DNA from: CAZGRP01 sp964527995
GTDB lineage: Bacteria; Zhuqueibacterota; Zhuqueibacteria; Oceanimicrobiales; CAZGRP01
DNA length: 64,000 bases
NCBI GenBank assembly: GCA_964527995.1
Contig: CAZGRP010000006.1
Coordinates: forward strand, 62,001 to 126,000
Reading direction: 5' to 3'
This document shows positions 26,333-36,509 of the stretch, piece by piece; position 1 is the first letter of the stretch, and every line of letters starts with the position of its first letter. A model generated the notes under the pieces. It was not told where the DNA came from. It did no database searches and saw nothing but the letters and a program-made list of their open reading frames with translations. Both the position numbers and the translations under genes were made by a program.

Positions 26333-27763
26333 TCATGAGGCAGGCAGCGTCACCGTGAAGCGACATCCCCCGTCTTCGAGATTCTCAAACTCGATTCGGC
26401 CGCCGTGCGCCTCGACGATCTTGCGGGAGATGGCCAGACCCAGCCCCGTTCCAGTGGGCTTGGTAGAATAGAAGGGCGCGAAGATCTTGCCGCGCTCGCT
26501 GTCTGCGATTCCAGGCCCACGATCAAAGATGTCGATGGCGACCAGACCGCCTGCGGTCCGGGTTGCCAGGCGCACCGGTGCGGCGTTTCCTCCCGCCTCG
26601 AAGGCATTGGCAATCAGGTTCAGCAACACCTGCTTCATCTGCTCCGGATCGAAGCGCACTGCGGGCAGGTCTCTGGCGGGCACAAACCGCACGGCACCGT
26701 TTGGTATCCCTTGATGGCGAACCAGTTCAAGGGTCTTGTCAATGAGGTGATTCAGATCTCCTTCGATGCGAGTAGGCTCTTTCGGGTGGGCGAAGAGAAG
26801 AAAACTGTTCACCAGGCTGTTGAGGCGGTCAATTTCCTCGATCATCATCTGCGCCAGGTCCTGCTTCTGAGCCGACAGCCCGGGTTCTCGAGCGAGAATC
26901 TGGGCCGTACCACGAATGGACTGAAGTGGGTTCTTGATTTCGTGAGCGATTCCTGCAGCCATGGCCCCGATCGCCGCCAGTTGCTCCGCTGCCACGAGAT
27001 CTCGCTCCAGTCGCTTGCGCTCCGTGATGTCCGAAAACAGCACCACCTGCCCGGTCTCCTCGCCGTTGTGGTCCACCAGCGGCGTCAGGTTGATTTCGAG
27101 CAGGACCGGGTCCGCATCGCTTTGCGGCAAAGACCATTCGCAAACATCCTGCGCCGAACCGCACACGTCGCTCAGTATTGCGGCAAACTGAGGAACGGCG
27201 TCTGACAACTGCCGGCCACGCAGATGTTCACCGCTTGCCAGCAACTGATTCGCCCTGAGATTGGCGAAAGTGATCTCGCCACTGCCACTCAGCGACAGCA
27301 CCCCCGAGGACAGGCTATTGAGGACACTCTCGACATAGGCTTCCAGTCGACGCACCTGGTAATACTGTTCCTCCAATTGGGCTGACGATCTGGCAAGCTG
27401 TTCAGCGGTTTCCTGGTACCGGCGCTTCTCTCGTTGTTGCGCCGACGAAAGGAAGCCGACACCACCGCCTACGGCCAGATAGATAAGAAACTCGACGTAG
27501 CGAGTCGGTGCCTGGAACAACCCGAGACCGTGCACCACGTAGATCTGTGGCAGCAACGCCAACACGAAGCCGGCGGCGCTCAGCAGCCCGCCCCAGATGC
27601 CGAACCAAAACCCGGCCAGGATGATGGGGAAGTAACTCAGATGAAAATAGAGACTGTGCAGCTCGCCGGCACTACTGCCGGTGCGGTAGTGCAGCAAAAC
27701 CAGCCCGGCGGCCAACACCAGTACGGTAGCGAACTGCAGCGAAATGGGATAGGACGTTTTCAA
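26333..27763 (-). CDS. Membrane sensor histidine kinase with PAS domain
   Basis: 476 residues. Four hydrophobic N-terminal segments with very short periplasmic loops (within residues 1-110), a coiled linker, a PAS domain (about 140-250), a HisKA domain with phospho-accepting His in GIAHEIKNPLQSIRGTAQIL, and an ATPase domain with N-box LLNLIANAFEAG, DRGPGIAD and GTGLGLAISRKIVEAHGG. The start appears to be TTG at 27763. The gene precedes the NtrC-type regulator at 24510-25871, which it probably phosphorylates. The signal is not evident. Confidence 0.9.
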   Translation of the reverse strand: MKTSYPISLQFATVLVLAAGLVLLHYRTGSSAGELHSLYFHLSYFPIILAGFWFGIWGGLLSAAGFVLALLPQIYVVHGLGLFQAPTRYVEFLIYLAVGGGVGFLSSAQQREKRRYQETAEQLARSSAQLEEQYYQVRRLEAYVESVLNSLSSGVLSLSGSGEITFANLRANQLLASGEHLRGRQLSDAVPQFAAILSDVCGSAQDVCEWSLPQSDADPVLLEINLTPLVDHNGEETGQVVLFSDITERKRLERDLVAAEQLAAIGAMAAGIAHEIKNPLQSIRGTAQILAREPGLSAQKQDLAQMMIEEIDRLNSLVNSFLLFAHPKEPTRIEGDLNHLIDKTLELVRHQGIPNGAVRFVPARDLPAVRFDPEQMKQVLLNLIANAFEAGGNAAPVRLATRTAGGLVAIDIFDRGPGIADSERGKIFAPFYSTKPTGTGLGLAISRKIVEAHGGRIEFENLEDGGCRFTVTLPAS

Positions 27764-27959
27764 TGTCTTACTCGGGCTCTAACTTAACTATAGAGGAGTT
27801 TGCAGTGTTGGCGTGAACGCCCAACTGATAACGGCTGCCAACCGATCGCGACGTGTGGCGAGGCTTCAGGCCCCACGCCACCAGGCTGGGACTGCACCAT
27901 GTCAAGACGGCGATCGAACCCAGTCGCATAAAGACCCGTGTTGAACGACTTTTCGTGAC

Positions 27960-27988
27960 CCGTTGGCCGCTTTCACCCGTTGAGACCG
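27960..27988. repeat. Dispersed repeat, copy 3 (CCGTTGGCCGC family)
   Basis: CCGTTGGCCGCTTTCACCCG followed by TTGAGACCG, matching the copies at 973 and 9390. The surrounding 27764-28025 is otherwise non-coding spacer. Confidence 0.5.
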
Positions 27989-28025
27989 TGGTCTGAAGCC
28001 TCGTTGGTCACGACTTGCATCGCCA

Positions 28026-29428
<1,403 letters not shown>

Positions 29429-29432
<4 letters not shown>

Positions 29433-31519
29433 CTCTCGATCGGCACCCGGACCTTGAATGTGGTGCCACCAGAACCGGTGTCAAACTCCAACCGGCCGCC
29501 AAGAGTCTCGGCCAGTGTGTGAGCAATGGACAGGCCGAGGCCGGTGCCGTCGGCCTTTGTGGTGAAAAACGGTTCGAGAATTCGCCCCTGCACTTCCTCC
29601 GGAATGCCGGGTCCAGTGTCGCTGACCCGCAGCATCAGCTTTCCGGGCAGGCTCAGGCTTGCCTCCAGGGTCAAGGTACCGCCTGTCGGCATGGCCTCGA
29701 CTGCATTGATCGCCAGATTCAGAAGTAGCTGCTCCAGCAATTGGAAATCCGTCACCACTTCGGCATCCACCGCACGGATGACTACCCGGACGCCGGATGC
29801 CTCTGCCTTGGTGGCAACGCCGTGGGCCACCGTGGCCAGCAGCTCATCAACCCTGCCCGATCTCGGCGAAGGTTGTCGCGGTCTTGCCAGCCGCAAGAAA
29901 TCACTGAGCACATCGTTCAGATGTTCCGTCTCGTCGGTGACAAATTGAAGCAACCGCTGCCGTTCCTCAGGTGTGAGTTTTTTCTTGCGCAGAATCTGAG
30001 CGCACGACGAGATCACGTTGAGAGGATTGCGGATTTCGTGCGCCACTCCGGCCACCATTTGCCCCAACGCCGCCAACTGCTCGGCCTGCCGCAGCCTGGC
30101 CTCCCGGGTACGACTCTCCTCGATGGCCAAATTCCGCGACAGTGCCATCCCCACCTCGTTGGCCAGGATGCCAAGAAGCTCCAGCTCGTCCAGAGTGTAA
30201 TCTGAGCCGTCGTCCTTGGGGCCGAGAGCCACCATTCCGAGAACGCCGCCGTCGGCGCACAAAGGCAGGATCTGACGGTACCCCATCGCCGCCAGCGAAG
30301 CGATGAGTTCGTCTTCGGGGGCTTCGGTCTGCAGTTCGGAAACCTCCAGCGGCCCACCTACCTCGGTGATGCGGTCGACAACCGCTCCCATCGCCGGCAT
30401 CTCGATGAAAGCCTCTCCGCCGTCCGAGCGCAACAGCACCCGGCCGTCCTCTCCCGACTGCACAAAGATGCCGACTCGTGAAGTGCCGGTGACCGAACGA
30501 AGGAAGCCCTCCACCCGCGTCAGAAGAGCGCCAAGGTCGGTGTATTGAAAAAGCCGACGGCTGAAATCTCCGATGCAACGGCGAAGATTCGCCTGCTCCG
30601 AGAACACGACCCGCTCCAGGAGCCGCTGAATGTTGTCGTCCAGAGGGCGAATCAGCACGACCAGGAGAAAGACGAACACGCCCTCCAGCAGCGCGGAGTG
30701 GATGCCAAACGCTGCACTCAAGGCAGTGGCGGCATGCCGGATAAGCAGAAAGTAAACGCTGAGGACGATCCCGGAGAGGACCGTATAGACCAACCCGCGG
30801 CGCAACAGTCGTTGCAGATTGACCAGCCGATACCGCAGTATCGCCACGGCGAAAAAGACGCTGATAACGACCGACAACCCAGTGGAAAGAAAGAAAAAGC
30901 TACGCTGCGGCAGAAGCAGCGACCGGAGCAGATTGATTCCTGCGGCGAGGAACTCGATGGTCAGAAAGCCGGCAATCAGCAACAGCGCCCGCGCGCGCTC
31001 GCGGCGTGACCGGGCCTGACGGCTGCTGCGCAAGAGGTTCCGAGTCCCCAGGGCCAGGTAAACACCACTGACCAGAACAAGGGCATCGAAAGCCCAGAGG
31101 CGCGGACTCGGCAGCGCGTGGAAGTACAACCCACCCAAGGCCGGCACGCGCAGCACACTCATCATCGGAACCGGATACGTAGACAGCAGCAGCAGGAAGG
31201 GCACTGCAGGGATAAAGACAAGCTCAGGCCAGCCAGCGCGCTGAGCTGCAGTTCGTTCGGGGAAGTAGTGGGTAATAAGCAGAAAAAGAGCCGGAGTCAA
31301 GAACGTTCCGAGGGAGACCAGGTGTGCGCCCAGCCGCGCCGCCGTCAAGGTGGCGCTGTTGATCATGATGATCTCCCCCAGGTTCCAGAGGGCGAAGGCA
31401 AGAATGAATAGAAAGAAAAGTCGATGCGCCGTTGCTTTGGGCCTGTCCATCAACACCGTCAGAGCAACGGAAAAGTTGATGGTCAGGGACAGGATCGCTG
31501 GCAGAGACAGGACGTTCAT
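29429..31519 (-). CDS. Seven-helix sensor histidine kinase with GAF domain
   Basis: 696 residues: an N-terminal block of about seven to eight transmembrane helices (residues 1-290) of the 7TM-kinase type, a GAF domain (about 330-470), HisKA with GVAHEIRNPLNVISSCAQIL, and an ATPase domain with LLNLAINAVEAMP, DTGPGIPEE and GTGLGLSIAHTLAETLGG. This organisation is close to PrsK-type kinases paired with PrsR regulators. ATG at 31519 is preferred to a TTG at 31537. It overlaps its regulator by 4 bp. Confidence 0.92.
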
Positions 31520-31676
31520 GGTCGGGACATCATCCAACTTGTGACGCCGCTTCCGGCTCGAGGCCGAGGCACCGAAACTCCCGAGACAATCGTCAGCCCT
31601 GTCGTACCGTCTCTTTCGTCTTCACCCTTGCCCCCACCCTGGTCCGGGCTTTCTTCGAGACGCTGGCCGCCCCGGC

Positions 31677-32612
31677 CTAGTCCAGGACCGGCGCCTTGGT
31701 CCCGCAGTTCGGGCAGAAGTTATCGCTGCGCCTCATTTGGGCACCACATTCGGTGCAGTACTTGTATTCGCCGGGCTTGGCCGGTTGCCTCGGTCTGGCG
31801 GCAGCGGCTGGTTTGTTGGCAGCTCGCCGTGCGCCGGCACGCACGGGTGCGGGCTTCCTGCTTTTCGAGTTTGCGAACACGCCATAGCCGACGACGCCGA
31901 CGAGCAGCAGGCCGCCGATAATCAGGATGTTCCGCATCGCCTTCCCGCCGCCGGCAGCCGCCGTGCTCCCAGCCTTGGCGACAGACGGTTTTCTGTCCTT
32001 CTTGCGATAGGAAACCGTCACAGCCTTTTCCTCGTTCGCGGGCACTTTATCGAAAACGAGGCGATAGTAGTTGAAACCCTTCTGGTCTTGCACAACGTCC
32101 AGCGCCGTCGGCGTCATATGGAAGTTGCGCGCTTTGAGCGGCTGCTGGACAATGACGCGCAGGGTCGAAATCGGATAGGGCGACACAAGCGGATAGCGAA
32201 ACTCCCTGTTCTCCCCGTCCGTGAACGGATCGTAGTAGAACTCCATGTAGAACTTGCGGGTCTGGAGCTGGTAGGAAACTTCGGTCAGATTATCGCCCTT
32301 CGGCTTCGTTTCAAACTGCGAATGGATGTGGCCGCCGTTTGGAGCAACCGCACCCGCCATGTGGATTTGCGCACCACGCGGAATCACGATGGTGAACTGT
32401 GTCGGAACTTGGACGTTCGGCTCCAGATCGCCGCTGTAGATGACCAGCACCCGCGGATCATCGTATTCAGGCCAGAGGTCCACCTGCATCTTGGCGACGC
32501 GTATCTGCGCCGGGCTGGCTGCAGGCATGGCAGCCGCTGGCTGAATGAAAAAGAGCAACACCGTCGCACTGAGAACGCGAACTGCCGCATAGACAGAACG
32601 ATTGAGCTTCAT
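31677..32612 (-). CDS. Secreted-domain membrane protein with C-terminal zinc ribbon
   Basis: 311 residues: signal peptide (VLSATVLLFFIQPAAAMPAA), an extracytoplasmic beta-rich domain (about 30-195; VLVIYSGDLEPNVQVPTQFTIVIPRGAQIH), a transmembrane helix (ILIIGGLLLVGVVGYGVFA), an Ala/Arg/Pro linker and a zinc ribbon YCTECGAQM..NFCPNCGTKAPVLD that would be cytoplasmic. The ATG at 32612 has GGGGTGG, 16 bp after the ccmE stop. The family is not recognised; position suggests a role in cytochrome c maturation. Confidence 0.75.
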   Translation of the reverse strand: MKLNRSVYAAVRVLSATVLLFFIQPAAAMPAASPAQIRVAKMQVDLWPEYDDPRVLVIYSGDLEPNVQVPTQFTIVIPRGAQIHMAGAVAPNGGHIHSQFETKPKGDNLTEVSYQLQTRKFYMEFYYDPFTDGENREFRYPLVSPYPISTLRVIVQQPLKARNFHMTPTALDVVQDQKGFNYYRLVFDKVPANEEKAVTVSYRKKDRKPSVAKAGSTAAAGGGKAMRNILIIGGLLLVGVVGYGVFANSKSRKPAPVRAGARRAANKPAAAARPRQPAKPGEYKYCTECGAQMRRSDNFCPNCGTKAPVLD

Positions 32613-32628
32613 TTTCCACCCCATTTTT

Positions 32629-33042
32629 TCATTCGGATTCTGCCGGTTCATCGCCAATGGTGTATTTAGACGGGCATTTCACCATGACCTTCGACGCCAT
32701 GAAATGACCGTTAGGCTTGTAGATGCCTTCCAAGATGACGTCTTCGCCGCTCAGCAAGTTGTCAGGCGCCACGTTGTCATACATCGCCTCAAAGGTCGCT
32801 TCCCCGTCAGTCATTTGAAACGTAAGCCGGAACTTCTCCGGATCCCAACGTACCGACTCTGGTATCACCTGTCCGCTTACCCGCAGGCCATCCTCTTCTG
32901 TCAGAGTTCCGGCCTGCACCTTGGCGACCAGTTCGGATGGCGTCATGTAGTAGACCATGGTGTCGCGCAGCCCGGAATACAACAAGAACGCTAGGGTGGC
33001 CACGACGACCACGAGGCCGATGATCAACCTTTTTCGCTTCAT
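32629..33042 (-). CDS. ccmE: Cytochrome c maturation heme chaperone CcmE, Cys-type
   Basis: 137 residues: N-terminal anchor (LIIGLVVVVATLAFLLYSG) and an OB-fold periplasmic domain with TPSELVAKV, LRVSGQV and LLSGEDVILEG. In classical CcmE the heme is held covalently by a His in a HxxxY motif; here the position reads KCPSKY, so Cys123 replaces His and Tyr127 is kept. This is the known CxxxY variant of CcmE found in some Deltaproteobacteria and Archaea. GAGG precedes the ATG. Confidence 0.93.
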   Translation of the reverse strand: MKRKRLIIGLVVVVATLAFLLYSGLRDTMVYYMTPSELVAKVQAGTLTEEDGLRVSGQVIPESVRWDPEKFRLTFQMTDGEATFEAMYDNVAPDNLLSGEDVILEGIYKPNGHFMASKVMVKCPSKYTIGDEPAESE

Positions 33043-33066
33043 AGCCTTGCCTCAGCCGTTGGAAGT

Positions 33067-33615
33067 TCATGCCACAAACGAACGACCGCACTCCCGGCAA
33101 AAACGATCTCCGGGATGCCGGACGGCACCGCAGCTATCGCACAACAACTCCGTTTGCAGGGGCGTGCCACAGCTACGGCAGAACTTGCTGCCGCGACGGT
33201 TGACCTCACCGCATTGAGCGCAGCGAGAGCCGTGCACTTCCTCCCCAACGGCATCCGCCACGGAACCCGGACGGGTTTCTTGCTGCGGCAAGCTCTCGCC
33301 CCCGGGGCGAACACCGCCATCCGTCCTGGCGCCGGGTTTGCCTTGCTCACTGATCTGCTTGAGGATGTTGAGCGCACGCGCCCGATAGCTCTCCCGGAGC
33401 GCAGCATAGTCTTCGTCGGACAGCTTGCCGGTTTTGTACTCGAAATCCAGATCCTTGATGGCCGCATAGACCGCCTGCTTCTCCATGAGCAGCTGTTCCC
33501 GGCCGTCGGCGTCCAACGAGCGTCGCTCGGGGCGCCGCCTGCGACCCGCGTAGAAGGGCTGGCCAATGAAGGCCAGGCCCGCCAGTAGAAGCAGAGAATA
33601 GAGGACGATATCCAT
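33067..33615 (-). CDS. CcmI-like protein with double zinc ribbon
   Basis: 182 residues: N-terminal helix (MDIVLYSLLLLAGLAFIGQPF), a coiled segment LLMEKQAVYAAIKDLDFEYKTGKLSDEDYAALRESYRARAL typical of the CcmI N-terminal region, a low-complexity linker and two zinc ribbons (CAQCGEVN..FCRSCGTPL and CDSCGAVR..FCRECGRSF). CcmI normally carries TPR repeats for apocytochrome binding; here they are replaced by zinc ribbons. It sits between ccmH and ccmE, 4 bp after ccmH, with GAGGG as ribosome site. Confidence 0.85.
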   Translation of the reverse strand: MDIVLYSLLLLAGLAFIGQPFYAGRRRRPERRSLDADGREQLLMEKQAVYAAIKDLDFEYKTGKLSDEDYAALRESYRARALNILKQISEQGKPGARTDGGVRPGGESLPQQETRPGSVADAVGEEVHGSRCAQCGEVNRRGSKFCRSCGTPLQTELLCDSCGAVRHPGDRFCRECGRSFVA

Positions 33616-33619
33616 AACT

Positions 33620-34111
33620 TTATCCCTCGAACTCCTTCAACTCCTTCTCGAGTGTCTGACCATATCGAGACTCCAACTCTTCCGACACCGCAATTTGCAT
33701 GTCTTCCTCGCGCGTGACTTCCCGTCGCCGCACCCATGCCCGAACGACGATCGCGATCAAGCCGGCTCCAGCAAAGATCAGGGCAAAAGGTGTGATCCAT
33801 GCCGTCAGGTTAAACCCTTTCTTCGTCGGGGCGGCAAGAACCTTCTCGCCGTAGGTTGTCGTCATGTAGTCGAGGATCTGCTTCTTTCCCCAGCCAGCGG
33901 CCACTTTCTCCTCGATCACCGACTTCATCTGCTTGGCGGTATCCATATCACAAACGTTCAGCAGCTTGCCACAACCACAGAGGCAAACCAGGCCGCTGGC
34001 AATATCCTCGACAGGTCCCTGGGCCCACGCTGTTGCGGACCCGCCGAGCGCGGCCAACAAAAAGACCACCGCCACCACATAAATGGCCCGGCTGTTACGC
34101 CACTGTCGCAT
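33620..34111 (-). CDS. ccmH: Cytochrome c maturation thioredox protein CcmH
   Basis: 163 residues: signal peptide, then a periplasmic three-helix domain and a transmembrane helix (ITPFALIFAGAGLIAIVVRAW). The family motif LRCxxCQ is here LVCLCGCGKLLNVC, with cysteines 43, 45, 47 and 54, an expanded Cys cluster. GEKVLAAPTKKGFN is typical. CcmH reduces the CXXCH cysteines of apocytochrome c. GGAGG precedes the ATG at 34111, which overlaps the ccmF stop by 17 bp. Confidence 0.92.
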   Translation of the reverse strand: MRQWRNSRAIYVVAVVFLLAALGGSATAWAQGPVEDIASGLVCLCGCGKLLNVCDMDTAKQMKSVIEEKVAAGWGKKQILDYMTTTYGEKVLAAPTKKGFNLTAWITPFALIFAGAGLIAIVVRAWVRRREVTREEDMQIAVSEELESRYGQTLEKELKEFEG

Positions 34112-36089
34112 ACGACTTCACCTCCTTCTCATAGGTATAGCGGGAAGCCGCCCTCCGACGCTCATTTTTGTCCGGCCAGATGGCGATGATGGTGCCCAGC
34201 GTCATGACCACACCGCCGATCCACAGCCACGCGGTCAGCGGATTGAGGATGAACTTGAAGCTCGCCTTCTCCTCATCGTATCCAGCCAGAATGATGTACA
34301 GATCTTCCTTCAAGGTCGACCGGATCGCCACCTCCGTGGTCGGCTGCTCAGCGGTCTTGTAGAACCGTTTCTGCGGGATCAACGTGCCGAGACTCTTGCC
34401 GTTCTTGGTGACCTCCAGCGGTGCGGCAACCACAAAGCGGTTGCGGTTGGGGTAGGTCGATTTACCCCGGTATGTAAGCGTGTATTCTCCGATCCGAGCC
34501 GTTTCACCCTTCGCCAGTGTCACCTTAGTCTCTTTCACGAAGGCTTTGCCGGTAGCCCCGATGAAAAGCAGCACGACACCAAAATGGACAATGTAGCCGC
34601 CATAGCGGCGCCGGTTTCGCGCTACCAGACTGCGAAAAGCCGCCGACCAGCCACGCCCCGAGATTTCCCTCCGGGCTCTGGTGCCACGGTAGAACTCGGA
34701 CACAATCGTCGCAACCACGAAGCCTGCCAGCGAAAAAGAGATGATCGCGTAGATTTCACGCATGCCCAGCGCCACCAGAGCAATCGCCACAAGCAGGCCG
34801 AAGGTGGCGGGGCGCAGGAAGTTTCGCCGAAGGTTCTTGGCAGAGGCCTTTCGCCAGGCGATCAGAGGGCAGATCCCCGTCAGCGCCAGCAGCCCAAGAA
34901 AGATCGGCGTGTTCACCTGGTTGAAAAAGGGTGCCCCGACAGTGATCTTCACACCACGCACCGCTTCCGAGATCAGCGGGAACACCGTGCCCCAAAACAC
35001 CGCAAAGGCCGCACCTACAAACAACAGGTTGTTCAGCAAGAAGCTCGACTCACGCGAAATCAGCGAATCGAGCTCATTCTTGCTGCGCAGCAGATGCATG
35101 CGGTTGGCCAGCAGTCCGAACGAGAAGATCACCACGGCGCCGATGAAGCCCAGAAAGATCGGTCCCAGAGCCGTCTCACTGAAGCTGTGCACCGAGGAGA
35201 TGATCCCGCTGCGGGTCAGAAACGTGCCAAACAAAGTGAGTGAGAATGTGATGATGATCAGGAACATGTTCCACACTTTCAGCATGTTCTTCTTTTCCTG
35301 AATCATCACCGAGTGAAGAAAAGCCGTTCCCGTAAGCCAGGGCATCAACGAAGCGCTTTCGACCGGATCCCACATCCAAAAGCCACCCCAGCCGAGCTCG
35401 ACGTACGCCCACTGCGCCCCGAAGAGGTTTCCCCAGGTCAGAAAAAACCAGGCGAAAATCGTCCATCGACGCGTCGTCCGAATCCATTCGTCTCCCAGCC
35501 GTCCTGTGATCAGAGCGGCTATGGCGAAGGCAAACGGAATCGTGAATCCCACATATCCAAGGTAGAGCGTGGTCGGATGAAACACCATCCCGGGGTTCTG
35601 CAGCAGGGGGTTGAGGCCTCTGCCGTCCGGCGGTATGGCGCTGAGATGCTCGAAGGGTGGAGTGACGAAGACCAGAAGCCCCTCGAAAAACAGCAGCACG
35701 ATACCAATGATGCCGACGACATAGGGCATCAGCTCGCGGTTCCTGTGCCGATTCTGCAGCACGACGATGGTACCGAAGAGCCCCAAGATCCACGACCAGA
35801 AAAGCAGACTGCCTTTCTGCCCGCCCCAGAAGGCTGAGATGGTGTAGAACAGTGGCAGGTCACGGCTGGAATAGCTTGCAACATACTCGATGCTGAAATC
35901 TCGTGTAACAAAGGCATAAATCAGCCCAGCCGCAGCAATGCTGAGAAGAGCAAAGATTACGAGCACGCTGTTTTCTGCGCTACGAACGAGATCCATCTGG
36001 CGGCTCCAGCCACCACGGAAGGCAGCCACCACTGCATAGAGCGTCACTGCAAGCGCAAAAACCAGAGCAAAGCTACCGAGATCTGTCAT
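34095..36089 (-). CDS. ccmF: Cytochrome c heme lyase subunit CcmF
   Basis: 664 residues with about 13-15 transmembrane helices. The heme-handling WWD domain is WGGFWMWDPVESASLMPWL at residues 234-252, and GGQKGSLLFWSW near residue 90 is characteristic. It is the core of the System I heme lyase that receives heme from CcmE and attaches it to apocytochromes. GGGAGG precedes the ATG. First of four clustered ccm genes; CcmA, B, C, D and a classical CcmG are not in the window. Confidence 0.96.
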   Translation of the reverse strand: MTDLGSFALVFALAVTLYAVVAAFRGGWSRQMDLVRSAENSVLVIFALLSIAAAGLIYAFVTRDFSIEYVASYSSRDLPLFYTISAFWGGQKGSLLFWSWILGLFGTIVVLQNRHRNRELMPYVVGIIGIVLLFFEGLLVFVTPPFEHLSAIPPDGRGLNPLLQNPGMVFHPTTLYLGYVGFTIPFAFAIAALITGRLGDEWIRTTRRWTIFAWFFLTWGNLFGAQWAYVELGWGGFWMWDPVESASLMPWLTGTAFLHSVMIQEKKNMLKVWNMFLIIITFSLTLFGTFLTRSGIISSVHSFSETALGPIFLGFIGAVVIFSFGLLANRMHLLRSKNELDSLISRESSFLLNNLLFVGAAFAVFWGTVFPLISEAVRGVKITVGAPFFNQVNTPIFLGLLALTGICPLIAWRKASAKNLRRNFLRPATFGLLVAIALVALGMREIYAIISFSLAGFVVATIVSEFYRGTRARREISGRGWSAAFRSLVARNRRRYGGYIVHFGVVLLFIGATGKAFVKETKVTLAKGETARIGEYTLTYRGKSTYPNRNRFVVAAPLEVTKNGKSLGTLIPQKRFYKTAEQPTTEVAIRSTLKEDLYIILAGYDEEKASFKFILNPLTAWLWIGGVVMTLGTIIAIWPDKNERRRAASRYTYEKEVKSYATVA

Positions 36090-36131
36090 CGTTTTTCCTC
36101 CCGCGCGGCCGACGTGCCGCGGCCCGCGTTT

Positions 36132-36500
36132 TCACTGGGTTCGTTCCATAACCTTTGCGCCACAGATGTGACAGAAGCGGTCTCCTGCCGGCATCGGCTC
36201 ACCACACTGGGTACAAAAGTAGCCTGATGAACCGTTGTCCGTGGGATCGCCCCAGGTGCCTGCTGCAGTCCTCACCCAGAGATTGCGGATCCCTCTTACC
36301 ATCCATACTCCAACAATCACGAAAATCAAAGATGCCGCAGTCAAGCCGAGAAGGAGTGTGACCGTATTCCCTGACGTGGGAGGTGGCTCCGCCGCTTGGG
36401 CGCTCACCTCTCCCAGCATCAGACTCCATCCTACGACCACTGCGCCTATCCAATCGCGTAGTCGAATCCCTTTTCCAGCCATCGTTGCGTTCCAACCCAT
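36132..36500 (-). CDS. Small membrane protein with zinc ribbon
   Basis: 122 residues: a hydrophobic signal-like segment (WIGAVVVGWSLMLGEVSAQA), a second helix (TVTLLLGLTAASLIFVIVGVWMVRGI) and a C-terminal zinc ribbon YFCTQCGEPMPAGDRFCHICGAKV. It lies 42 bp upstream of ccmF and 9 bp after the preceding gene. Start at 36500 or the Met six codons later; no strong ribosome site. Third zinc-ribbon membrane protein of this locus. No family recognised. Confidence 0.72.
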   Translation of the reverse strand: MGWNATMAGKGIRLRDWIGAVVVGWSLMLGEVSAQAAEPPPTSGNTVTLLLGLTAASLIFVIVGVWMVRGIRNLWVRTAAGTWGDPTDNGSSGYFCTQCGEPMPAGDRFCHICGAKVMERTQ

Positions 36501-36509
36501 GATGTTGTG

